A stretch of DNA of 64,000 nt from Anaerococcus sp. Marseille-P3625 (lineage in GTDB: Bacteria > Bacillota > Clostridia > Tissierellales > Peptoniphilaceae): assembly GCF_900232825.1 (NCBI RefSeq), contig NZ_OCTP01000010.1:372001-436000 (forward strand), in the 5' to 3' direction. This document shows, one piece after another, positions 36,860 to 44,882 of the stretch (positions are counted from its first letter, which is position 1; the number at the start of each line of letters is the position of its first letter). A model generated the notes under the pieces. The model worked only from the letters and a program-made list of their open reading frames with translations, was not told the origin of the DNA and searched no databases. Made by a program: the position numbers and the translations under genes.

Positions 36860-37997
36860 TTGATAATTCGCCAACTGTAGTCATCTTAACATCAGTTTTT
36901 GGATCGCCTAATTGAACTGGAAGTTCATCATGCATTTGCCATTCGTTCCATCCGCCATCAAATAGCTTTACATTAAATCCTTTTTCATAGAATTTTAATA
37001 GAGGAATAGCAGCTCTCCAACCAGTTCCACAGTAAAATATCATTTCTTTTGATAGGTGAACACCTTCTTTTTTCAACATTTCAACCATGTCATCATAGCT
37101 AATATATGTTCCATCTGCATTCTTATAATCAGCTTCATCATGGCCATAAATTGCACCTGGAAGTTCTCCTGCTTTTGGAATATAAGTATAACCACTAGTT
37201 TCGCCAATATATTCTTCATAGGTTCTTGTTGTTATATATTGCTTATTTTCGTCTTTACTTTCTATATCTTTTTTAGCTTGTTCTAGACTAACTATCAAAT
37301 CAGGATGAGCAGGATATTCGCCTTTAAAATCAGTTTTTGCAACTGCTTTGTTAGCTTTGCTTTCAGTTTCATAACCTTTATCCATCCAAGCTTTTATACC
37401 GCCGTCGATAATTTTAATGTTTTCGACACCTTCTATAAGATAAGCCAAAGCAACTCTTGCAACACCAGAATTAGGTCCATATAAAAATACTGTTGTATCT
37501 TTATCTATTCCATAATTAAGGATTGACTTTACAATTTCTTCATCACTTTTAAAATTCCAAACAGGACCTTCTTCCACAGTATCAGTATTTATGTGGATAG
37601 CTCCTGGAATGTGATTTTTAAGATAATCAGGACTTGCATCGTCCTCACCCCAAGTAACTTCAGCTATGACATAATCTTTTATATCGTTTTTACCATCAAT
37701 TACATCCTTTAGATAATCGGCAGTAACAAAAATTTCCTTGCTTATTGGACTACAACAATCACCGACTGGTTTAGCTTCCTCTTTAGAATCAACTTTGTCT
37801 TGATCCTCTTTGTCAGCATCAGTGTTTGTTTTACTAACTTCTTTTTCATTATCGCTTTTTACTTCTTCACTTGCCTCGTTATTAGCCTTTGTATCGGAAT
37901 TTTCATTTTTACTTTGGCAGGAAGCAAAAGATAAGCTTATCAAGATAGCAAATAATGAAAAGCTAATTTTTTTTGTTAATTTGTTTAATTTAAACAT
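36837..37997 (-). CDS. YnjE-like sulfurtransferase lipoprotein (tandem rhodanese)
   Basis: 386-residue exported lipoprotein. The signal peptide ends with FASC (Cys near 27), an Asp/Lys/Glu linker runs to about 75, then GDCCSPIS, then two rhodanese domains. Domain one (about 90-205) has LYGPNSG in place of the active-site loop, so it is not catalytic. Domain two (about 225-370) has YCGTGWRA, the distinctive active loop of E. coli YnjE. The product would hold a persulfide on the outer face of the membrane. It lies 14 bases after the Fe-S protein gene and overlaps the small membrane gene. Confidence 0.88.
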   Translation of the reverse strand: MFKLNKLTKKISFSLFAILISLSFASCQSKNENSDTKANNEASEEVKSDNEKEVSKTNTDADKEDQDKVDSKEEAKPVGDCCSPISKEIFVTADYLKDVIDGKNDIKDYVIAEVTWGEDDASPDYLKNHIPGAIHINTDTVEEGPVWNFKSDEEIVKSILNYGIDKDTTVFLYGPNSGVARVALAYLIEGVENIKIIDGGIKAWMDKGYETESKANKAVAKTDFKGEYPAHPDLIVSLEQAKKDIESKDENKQYITTRTYEEYIGETSGYTYIPKAGELPGAIYGHDEADYKNADGTYISYDDMVEMLKKEGVHLSKEMIFYCGTGWRAAIPLLKFYEKGFNVKLFDGGWNEWQMHDELPVQLGDPKTDVKMTTVGELSNDKAKKE

Positions 37998-38011
37998 TTC
38001 TTACCTCTAAT

Positions 38012-38938
38012 TTAAGATAAGAATTTTCCTTTGACCGCATTTTTAAAGAAGTTATTATTAACTTCTTCATCCATTCCTAAAAAAGCAGAAATTAGGTGGT
38101 GAACCTTGTTATATTTAGAAAAATTCATTGAGCAAGTTGCACAATATGTGTAAATCTCATCATCTTTTATTGAAGATATCATATCATTTGCAAGCTTACT
38201 TTCGCACTTGCTTGCAAGACCTCCTGCACCACAACAATTAGTAGATGTAAATTTGTCATTCCATTTTGGAGCGTGCTTTTTAATAACTTCGAAGATTTCT
38301 CGATTATATCTATCTGAACAGGGGAAGAAAATATTTATAGGTTCATTTATATCGTTAATATAATCGTACTCTTCAAGCCACTGAAAAATAGATATTACAT
38401 CTGCCATGTATTTGTTTTTTAAAAAATGGTAGCAATTAGGGCAAGCTGTTACTATTCTTTTTATATCCTTATCTCTAATTTGCTTTTCTAAACTTTTACT
38501 TGTTGTTACATCAAAACCTGTACTTGCAACAGGTTTTCTACAACAATCTATTGAAAAATCAAAGTCTTTAGAACTAAATATCTCTACTAATTTCCTTGAA
38601 GTTTCAGGATAAAATGCTGGAAAATTACAGCCTAAATATAACAAATCTTTTGAATATTTATTTTTTCTAGCTAAATTTCTATAGGGGTAGAAATCTTTAG
38701 TTATTTTTATAAATTTATATTTAGGATTCTTTTTCCTCAAAAGTTCAGATACATATTTTCCATTTAAGTCTTTAGGACATACACTTTGACACTTGTTGCA
38801 TTCAAAGCATGAAAATGCTAAATCTTCTCTTTTTATAAAATCTTTTAGATTTATGGAATATTTTTCTAAGAACGTACAATTTTTAGTACAAAGTCCACAT
38901 TCTATGCAATTATCTTCTACGTTTTTAAGGTAATCCAT
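38012..38938 (-). CDS. HdrB/GlpC-like (Fe-S)-binding oxidoreductase subunit
   Basis: 308-residue cytosolic redox protein. The N-terminus has two 4Fe-4S motifs (CIECGLCTKNC near 11-21; CFECNKCQSVC near 44-54). The rest has two CCG-type repeats of the heterodisulfide reductase B kind: first DCCRKP with CPNC, then NCCGAGG with YCATC. Such proteins bind noncubane or ordinary clusters and reduce disulfides, persulfides or quinones. It is the first gene of the minus-strand operon, with AAGGAT before the ATG, and probably supplies electrons for the exported sulfurtransferase system. Confidence 0.87.
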   Translation of the reverse strand: MDYLKNVEDNCIECGLCTKNCTFLEKYSINLKDFIKREDLAFSCFECNKCQSVCPKDLNGKYVSELLRKKNPKYKFIKITKDFYPYRNLARKNKYSKDLLYLGCNFPAFYPETSRKLVEIFSSKDFDFSIDCCRKPVASTGFDVTTSKSLEKQIRDKDIKRIVTACPNCYHFLKNKYMADVISIFQWLEEYDYINDINEPINIFFPCSDRYNREIFEVIKKHAPKWNDKFTSTNCCGAGGLASKCESKLANDMISSIKDDEIYTYCATCSMNFSKYNKVHHLISAFLGMDEEVNNNFFKNAVKGKFLS

Positions 38939-39218
38939 TTAAAATCCTTATCAATAATAATTTTGCTAATTCTAAGTGTGTACTAAAGCTAAAAGGCTAT
39001 CTTAGAATTGTGGTTAATTTATTTTATATATGTATAAATATTTCATAGTGTACTTATTGCATTTGCAAATATGAAGCTATCTTACATATATACTTGCAAT
39101 ATATCATAAATTTATTTTTTGTCAATTTTAATATTTATTTCAATTTATGGTATAATATTAACATTTGTTATAGTATAATAGATATGATATAACATTCCAA
39201 AAATCAATGGAGGAAGAT
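38939..39218. promoter_or_regulatory. Divergent intergenic region between the sulfur operon and the asp23-like operon
   Basis: 280 A/T-rich bases without a gene. On the minus-operon side there is an inverted repeat AATTCTAAG (38968-38976) / CTTAGAATT (39001-39009) in the presumed leader, and a palindrome TTGCA-tt-TGCAA (39057-39068) with another TTGCAA at 39093. These are candidate operator or leader-hairpin sites for the minus operon; I could not place a convincing minus-strand promoter. The plus-strand promoter is listed separately. Confidence 0.5.
39148..39156 (+). promoter_or_regulatory. Extended -10 promoter of the asp23-like operon
   Basis: TGGTATAAT (TATAAT at 39151-39156) is a perfect extended -10 element without a clear -35, about 60 bases before the start. 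A second TATAAT lies at 39174. Confidence 0.6.
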
Positions 39219-39572
39219 ATGCCAGTTAAATATGTTAATAATTATGGAAAAGTAACTATTGATGATTCAGTAATATCAAATATTATTGCAGCAACAGTGA
39301 TGCAATCTTATGGTGTCGTTGGTCTTGCTAGTAGATCAACCAAAGATGATATCTACGAACTTTTAAGACTTGAAAATATGAACAAGGGTGTAGAAATTTA
39401 TAAACGTGATAATGGCACCATAGATATTTATGTTTCAATATTTATTTTATATGGTATTAGAATACCAGTAGTAAGTCAAAATATTATAGACAATGTAAAA
39501 TACAAAGTAGAAAAATCCTTAAATGTTAGAGTAAATTCAGTTAATATTTTAGTCCAAGGAATTGGTAAGTAG
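39219..39572 (+). CDS. Asp23/Gls24 family protein (YloU-like)
   Basis: 117-residue cytosolic protein of the alkaline-shock Asp23 family. Its GKVTIDDSVISNIIA start and AVM-to-GVVGL segment match YloU, the small partner usually encoded next to the FakA-like DAK protein. GGAGGAAG lies directly before the ATG at 39219; the ATG at 39207 has no ribosome site and is rejected. It is first in a six-gene operon with fakA-like, recG, rsmD and coaD, the usual Firmicute order. Confidence 0.9.
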   Translation: MPVKYVNNYGKVTIDDSVISNIIAATVMQSYGVVGLASRSTKDDIYELLRLENMNKGVEIYKRDNGTIDIYVSIFILYGIRIPVVSQNIIDNVKYKVEKSLNVRVNSVNILVQGIGK

Positions 39573-39578
39573 GTGAAT

Positions 39579-41153
39579 ATGAGAGAAATTGATGCAAATA
39601 AACTTCAGCAAATGATTGTTGGGGCTTATGAATTGTTAAATGAAAATAAAGAATTAGTAAATGAATTAAATGTTTTTCCAGTACCAGACGGTGATACTGG
39701 GACAAATATGACTATGACAATGAGATCTGGAGTTGATAGAGCTAACGAGATCAATACTAATAATGTAGCTGATATAACTAAAGCCTTATCTCAAGGAACT
39801 TTAATGGGAGCTCGTGGTAATTCCGGTGTAATTTTATCACAACTTGTAAGAGGCTTATCCAAAGCAACTAAAGACAAAACGTTAATCAAAGTTTCCGATA
39901 TTAAAGAAATATTTAATCTTGCTAATAAAACTGCATATAAAGCAGTTATGAAGCCAACAGAAGGAACTATTCTTACTGTTAGCCAAAAGATGACTGATAA
40001 AGCAAGTGAAATTTATACTGATGAAATTGAAATAGATAAGTATTTATATGAAATAATTTCAGCAGGACAAATAGCTTTGGATAATACGCCAAATCAATTA
40101 CCAGTTCTAAAAGAAGCTGGTGTAGTAGATTCAGGTGGACAAGGCTTGATGATTCTTCTTAAAGGGGCTTTTGCTGCCTTAAATAGTGATTATCAGATAG
40201 AAAATATAAAAAGTGAAAGCAATAAAAAAACTGATGATTTGCCGTACACTTTAAAAGCAGAATTAGCACTTAGTGAAGATTCGTATCAAAAATCAATAGA
40301 TTCAATTAAATCAATGGCAGAAATTATTGACCAATCTTATGAAGAAAATATCTTAAAGATCAAAGTAAGAACTGACTCAGCTGTTGGTCTTATTCAAATG
40401 CTTTCTGTAGATGGAATAATATTAAAATTAGATTTAGAAAATACAAAAGCAGATCTTAGTTTGATAGAAAAAGCAAGCGAAAAACCTCTAAAAAAATACG
40501 GTTTTATTGCTGTTAGCCGAGGGGAAGGATATGATGCAATTTTAAAAAGCATGGAAATAGATGAAATTATTTCAGGCGGTCAAACTATGAATCCTTCTAC
40601 TGAAGATATATATAATTCTCTAGATAGAATTAAAGCTGAGAATATAATAATCTTCCCTAATAATAAAAACATTATTATGAGTGCAAAACAAGCTTGTCAA
40701 ATCACTGATAAAAATGCAGTTGTAGTAGAAACTAGATCAATACCAGAAACTTTTTCTGCAATGCTAGAATTTGATGAAGATAGCGACATTAATGAAAATG
40801 TCAAAAATATGAATCAAGCAATAAAAGACTTGCATATAGCTGAATTTTCAATTTCTATAAGAGATACCTCAGTAGGTGGAATTGAAATTAAAAAAGACGA
40901 CTATCTAGGAATTCTTGATGGAAAAATTGTAAAGTCCGAGAGAAAACTAGAAGTATCTGTAATTGAGACTTTAAACAAAGCTATCGAAGAATACGATGAT
41001 ATCTCCTTAATGACCATATATTATGGTAAGGATATAGATAAAAAAGATGCTAACAACTTAGCAAAAAAACTTGAGAAAAAATTCAAAGACATAGATACAG
41101 AATTAATTTATGGCGGTCAGCCAGTATATTATTACACAATAACTTTAGAATAA
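39579..41153 (+). CDS. fakA: DAK2-domain fatty acid kinase-like protein (FakA/YloV)
   Basis: 524-residue protein whose N-terminal DhaL domain (about 1-200) has the nucleotide and Mg motifs NVFPVPDGDTGTNM, GARGNSG and VVDSGGQG. The C-terminal half is the FakA domain, which works with a fatty-acid-binding FakB protein to make acyl phosphates from exogenous fatty acids. No fakB is near. I start at the ATG at 39579, 5 bases after AGG of an AAGTAGG site; a GTG at 39573 is the alternative. It is coupled to recG by a one-base overlap. Confidence 0.9.
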   Translation: MREIDANKLQQMIVGAYELLNENKELVNELNVFPVPDGDTGTNMTMTMRSGVDRANEINTNNVADITKALSQGTLMGARGNSGVILSQLVRGLSKATKDKTLIKVSDIKEIFNLANKTAYKAVMKPTEGTILTVSQKMTDKASEIYTDEIEIDKYLYEIISAGQIALDNTPNQLPVLKEAGVVDSGGQGLMILLKGAFAALNSDYQIENIKSESNKKTDDLPYTLKAELALSEDSYQKSIDSIKSMAEIIDQSYEENILKIKVRTDSAVGLIQMLSVDGIILKLDLENTKADLSLIEKASEKPLKKYGFIAVSRGEGYDAILKSMEIDEIISGGQTMNPSTEDIYNSLDRIKAENIIIFPNNKNIIMSAKQACQITDKNAVVVETRSIPETFSAMLEFDEDSDINENVKNMNQAIKDLHIAEFSISIRDTSVGGIEIKKDDYLGILDGKIVKSERKLEVSVIETLNKAIEEYDDISLMTIYYGKDIDKKDANNLAKKLEKKFKDIDTELIYGGQPVYYYTITLE

Positions 41154-43141
41154 TGGATTTATTAGATCTTAAAGGGGTTGGTCCTAAGAAAAAAGAACTT
41201 TTAAATAAATTGGATATAAATTCAATTTCTGATCTTTACAATTATTATCCAAATTCTTTTGAAGATAGGAGAAATAAAGCCATATGTTCTAAGGCCAATA
41301 TTGGTGTTAAGTATTATTTCCAATGGATAATTACTAGTAAAGCCAAGCTCATTAGGACAAAAAATGGATTAATTACTTATCTTTATGCTAAAGAAGAAAA
41401 TTCTCTTGATAAAATTAAAATAATTTGGTTTAACGATAGATTTTCAGCTAGCAAACTTATTGTGGGTAAAACTTATAAATTCTATACAAAAATTGATTAT
41501 GAAAATGGCATTTATCTTGCCTATAATCCAATGTTTGCAGAACTTGATGATGAATCTATTGGCTCAATAATTCCCGTTTATGGACTCACAGCAGGTTTAA
41601 ATCAAAAAAATATCTCGAATTTCATAAACGAAGCACTTGATTATTATGATAAGAGCGAAGAAATATTTGACAAACTCTTGCTTGATAGATTTAACTTAGA
41701 AAGTAAATATGATAATTTACTAGAAGTTCACAAACCTACAAGCAAGGAAAAGCTCCTAAAAGCTAAATCTCAGCTTAAAATTCTTGATTTTACCAAAGAA
41801 TTAATTTTTCTTGATTGTTTAAATAAAGAATATAATTATAAGGATGATATAAATTTGATCTACAATTTGGATGAAATTTTAGAAAAAATCCCCTTTGAAT
41901 TGACCAGATCACAATTAATTGCCCTAAAAGAAATTTTAGAAGATGCAAATGATAGTAAACTTATGAATAGGCTATTAATAGGAGATGTAGGTTCTGGCAA
42001 AACAATTATTGCTATTATAGTAATGATTGTTTTTGCTATTAATTCTTATCAATCTGCTATGATGGTACCAACAGAAGTTTTAGCAATCCAACAATTTGAA
42101 AAAAATAGAGAATTTGTTGAATCTTTTGGATTAAAATTAGAGTTACTAACAGGATCAAGTAAAAATAAAGATAAGGTAAAAAATGATTTGCTCAATGGAA
42201 AAATTGATATAGTCATTGGAACTCATGCCTTAATTCAAGATGATGTTAAATATAAAAATTTAAAGCTTGTTATTAATGATGAGCAACAGAGATTTGGAGT
42301 TTTTCAAAGACAAGATTTAGCTTTAAAAGCAAAAAAAGTAAATTATTTGTCTATGACAGCAACTCCAATCCCTAGAACTTTAAGTTTAAAAATTGCAAAA
42401 ATTTTGGATCTTTCAATGATAACAGAACTTCCAAAAGGAAGAAAGCCAATAAATACAAAAGTTATTAGCATTTCTTTAGAAAAATTACTTGTTGAAAAAC
42501 TTAAAGAAAATATAAAAGTAGGAAGACAAATTTATATTGTAACCAATAATATAAATTCTTGCGATAATAATAGCTTGGAAAATTTATTTAAGAGATATAA
42601 AGAGTACTTTAAAAATTTTACAGTAAAAAAACTTCATGGTGAGATGAAAGCCGCAGATAAAGAAAAAACTCTAAAAGATTTTTCTGATGGAAAAATTGAT
42701 ATTTTGATTTCTACAACTGTAATTGAAGTAGGGATTGATATTAAAAACGCAAATACCATGGTAATTTATAATGCCATTAATTTTGGACTTTCAACTCTTC
42801 ATCAACTTCGAGGTAGAGTTGGCAGGGGAAATTATGAATCTTTTTGCTATCTTGTAAGCAACGATACTAATAAAAATTCTAAGTTAAATATTTTAGTTAA
42901 TAGTCAAGATGGATTTGAGATTGCAAGAAAAGATTACGACCTAAGAGGTGGGGGCAAAATATTATCATCAATTCAACATGGAAGAAATTTAGATCAAATA
43001 GAATATTTAACTATGACAAAAAAAGAAATCGATAAAAGTTTTGAGATACTAGATTTCACTAAGAAAACTAATTATGAAAATGTTAATTTATCAGAAATTG
43101 AAAAGTTTTTTGATGAAGATAAAAGGATTATATTAAATTAA
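41153..43141 (+). CDS. recG: ATP-dependent DNA helicase RecG
   Basis: Branch-migration helicase acting on stalled forks and Holliday junctions. It is 662 residues: an N-terminal wedge/OB domain (about 1-180, starting with LLDLKGVGPKKKELL), Walker A LLIGDVGSGKT near 275, DEQQRF in place of the usual DEQHRF motif II, SMTATPIPRTL (motif III), and motif VI QLRGRVGRG near 560. The ATG overlaps the stop of the preceding gene (TAATG). Confidence 0.95.
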   Translation: MDLLDLKGVGPKKKELLNKLDINSISDLYNYYPNSFEDRRNKAICSKANIGVKYYFQWIITSKAKLIRTKNGLITYLYAKEENSLDKIKIIWFNDRFSASKLIVGKTYKFYTKIDYENGIYLAYNPMFAELDDESIGSIIPVYGLTAGLNQKNISNFINEALDYYDKSEEIFDKLLLDRFNLESKYDNLLEVHKPTSKEKLLKAKSQLKILDFTKELIFLDCLNKEYNYKDDINLIYNLDEILEKIPFELTRSQLIALKEILEDANDSKLMNRLLIGDVGSGKTIIAIIVMIVFAINSYQSAMMVPTEVLAIQQFEKNREFVESFGLKLELLTGSSKNKDKVKNDLLNGKIDIVIGTHALIQDDVKYKNLKLVINDEQQRFGVFQRQDLALKAKKVNYLSMTATPIPRTLSLKIAKILDLSMITELPKGRKPINTKVISISLEKLLVEKLKENIKVGRQIYIVTNNINSCDNNSLENLFKRYKEYFKNFTVKKLHGEMKAADKEKTLKDFSDGKIDILISTTVIEVGIDIKNANTMVIYNAINFGLSTLHQLRGRVGRGNYESFCYLVSNDTNKNSKLNILVNSQDGFEIARKDYDLRGGGKILSSIQHGRNLDQIEYLTMTKKEIDKSFEILDFTKKTNYENVNLSEIEKFFDEDKRIILN

Positions 43142-43683
43142 TGAGAGTTGTATCGGGAAATTTTAAGGGTCTAAAACTAAAAGCACCAAAAAATAATTTA
43201 ACTAGACCTACAGAAAATAAAGTAAAGGAAGCAATCTTTGACATGCTTTATCCAATAAACCCTCAATCAACAGCCCTAGATTTGTTTGCTGGTTCTGGTC
43301 AAATTGGTATAGAATTTTTGTCAAGAGGATTAAAAAAAGTTTATCTTAATGATTTTGATAGAGCAAGTTTTAGAATTCTAAAAGAAAATACATATAAATT
43401 CGACAAAAACACTTATATGCTAACTAATAAGGATTTCAAAAAAGCTCTTAAATTTTATAAAGAAAATGATATAACATTTGATTATGTATACCTAGATCCA
43501 CCTTTTGATTCAGATTATTATAAAATTTCAATTCAATTAATAAATGATTATGAATTATTAAATGAGGATGGTATAGTAATAACAGAATCTGATAAAAAAT
43601 TAAACTTAGATGAAAAATACAAGCTTTTTTTGATAAAAGAAAAAGTCTATGGAAGGAAAATTGTTAATATTTACCAAAAATGA
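43141..43683 (+). CDS. rsmD: 16S rRNA (guanine966-N2)-methyltransferase
   Basis: SAM-dependent methylase of G966 in 16S rRNA. The 180 residues include the RsmD start RVVSGNFKGLKLKAP, TRPTENKVKEAIFDML near 21-36, the SAM loop LDLFAGSGQIGIE near 48, and catalytic YLDPPFD near 120. Its ATG overlaps the recG stop by one base and its stop overlaps coaD by 4, so the whole run is one operon. Confidence 0.96.
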   Translation: MRVVSGNFKGLKLKAPKNNLTRPTENKVKEAIFDMLYPINPQSTALDLFAGSGQIGIEFLSRGLKKVYLNDFDRASFRILKENTYKFDKNTYMLTNKDFKKALKFYKENDITFDYVYLDPPFDSDYYKISIQLINDYELLNEDGIVITESDKKLNLDEKYKLFLIKEKVYGRKIVNIYQK

Positions 43684-44162
43684 AAGTAATATATCCGGGA
43701 AGTTTTGATCCACTGACTTATGGGCATATTGATATAATAAAAAGATTAAATGATATGTTTGATGAAGTGGTTGTAGCTATTCTAATAAATGAAGAAAAAA
43801 AATCTCTTTTTACTTTAGATGAAAGAGAAGAGATGATTAGAGAAGTAATAAAAGAAAATAATTTAAGTCATGTTAAAATCAAATCTTTCGATGGTCTTTT
43901 AGTAAATTTTGCGAAAGAAGAAAATTGCAAGATAATAGCAAGAGGTCTAAGGCTTGTTGCAGATTATGAATATGAAAAAAATATAGCAAGGATTAATGCG
44001 TCTTTATTTGAAGGCTTAGAAACAATTTTTTTATTAGCAAATTCTAATTATTCCTTTATAAGCTCAAGTGGTGTAAAAGAAGTAGCTAGTTTTAAAGGTG
44101 ACATATCACCATTTGTAAGTAAGAATGTTGAATTAAAATTAAAAGAAAAATATAAATACTAG
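43680..44162 (+). CDS. coaD: Phosphopantetheine adenylyltransferase
   Basis: Fourth step of coenzyme A synthesis, adenylating 4'-phosphopantetheine. Its 160 residues carry the nucleotidyltransferase motif YPGSFDPLTYGH at 5-16 and ISSSGVKEV near 128 at the ATP site. It overlaps the rsmD stop; the rsmD-coaD pair is conserved across Firmicutes. Confidence 0.97.
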   Translation: MKVIYPGSFDPLTYGHIDIIKRLNDMFDEVVVAILINEEKKSLFTLDEREEMIREVIKENNLSHVKIKSFDGLLVNFAKEENCKIIARGLRLVADYEYEKNIARINASLFEGLETIFLLANSNYSFISSSGVKEVASFKGDISPFVSKNVELKLKEKYKY

Positions 44163-44171
44163 GGGGAAAAA

Positions 44172-44657
44172 ATGGCAAGTACAATAACACAATTGATCAA
44201 TGAAATGGAAGATGTAATGGATGAGGCAAGCGCAGTACCTTTTTCAAGAAAAGTATCAGTAGATCCAGATGAAATTTACGAAATTTTAACAGAGATGAAA
44301 GACTCACTTCCTCAAGAAATCAAACAAGCAGAATGGACAATAGCAGAAAAAGATAGAATAATCGGAGAAGCAGAAGCTGCTGCAAATCAAAGACTTGAAA
44401 ATGCAGACAAAGAAATTCAAAAGTTTAAAGAACAAGCAAAAGATCAATATCAAAGAATGATTTCTGAACATGAAATAACGCTACAAGCTAGAACAGAAGC
44501 TGATAGAATTTTGCAAGAAGCTGCAACAGAAGCAAATAAACTTCGCCAACAATCTTATGAGTATATAGATAAATTATTCTCATCTTCATCAGAAAATTTC
44601 TCACAACTAGCAAGTCAGTTAGAAAAAAACAGAAGATCTATATTAGAATCTAGATAA
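44172..44657 (+). CDS. Coiled-coil protein downstream of coaD, unknown function
   Basis: 161-residue soluble protein, mostly long alpha helix. From about residue 50 to 150 it shows heptad-like spacing with many Glu, Gln, Lys and Ala, similar in style to ATP synthase b/DivIVA-type helices; the first 40 residues (VSVDPDEIYEILTEMKDSLPQE) look like a small separate domain. It has no membrane segment or signal. GGGGG precedes the ATG. Genes of this type commonly follow coaD in clostridial relatives; the role is unknown, possibly in division or envelope organisation. Confidence 0.75.
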   Translation: MASTITQLINEMEDVMDEASAVPFSRKVSVDPDEIYEILTEMKDSLPQEIKQAEWTIAEKDRIIGEAEAAANQRLENADKEIQKFKEQAKDQYQRMISEHEITLQARTEADRILQEAATEANKLRQQSYEYIDKLFSSSSENFSQLASQLEKNRRSILESR

Positions 44658-44665
44658 AAATATTT

Positions 44666-44697
44666 AAAGTAGGTAAGTAATTTACCTACTTTTTTTG
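44666..44697 (+). terminator. Rho-independent terminator of the recG-coaD operon
   Basis: A perfect 11-bp stem (44666-44676 with 44682-44692) with a five-base loop and a T run to 44696. Confidence 0.92.
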
Positions 44698-44699
44698 CA

Positions 44700-44730
44700 A
44701 AAAAATATGTTATAGAAAACTATAACATAT
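44700..44730 (-). terminator. Terminator downstream of tRNA-Lys
   Basis: On the minus strand a perfect 11-bp A/T-rich stem (44720-44730 with 44705-44715, four-base loop) is followed by T, 30 bases past the tRNA 3' end. Confidence 0.75.
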
Positions 44731-44760
44731 AAGAAAATACTATTAAATAATAAAAAATAT

Positions 44761-44836
44761 TGGTGCACCATCAGAGACTCGAACTCTGGACACCCTGATT
44801 AAGAGTCAGGTGCTCTACCGACTGAGCTAATGGTGC
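44761..44836 (-). tRNA. tRNA-Lys(CTT)
   Basis: A 76-base cloverleaf reading on the minus strand from GCACCATTAGCTCAG to the encoded CCA. Acceptor GCACCAT pairs with ATGGTGC, the T arm contains GTTCGAGTC, and the anticodon loop CTCTTAA between CCTGA and TCAGG gives anticodon CTT, lysine. A consensus promoter precedes it and a hairpin terminator follows, so it is an independent unit. Confidence 0.97.
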
Positions 44837-44852
44837 AAAACAATACTTTGTT

Positions 44853-44881
44853 ATTATATATTATAAGCATGTGTTTGTCAA
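44853..44881 (-). promoter_or_regulatory. Consensus sigma-A promoter of tRNA-Lys
   Basis: On the minus strand TTGACA (44881-44876), a 17-base spacer, and TATAAT (44858-44853): a perfect consensus. The start would be about 10 bases before the mature tRNA. It directly follows the stop codon region of the C39 peptidase lipoprotein gene. Confidence 0.88.
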
Positions 44882-44882
44882 G

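Noticed and set aside
44172-44657. ATP synthase subunit b
   Set aside because: The helical composition is similar, but there is no N-terminal membrane helix and no atp genes are nearby.
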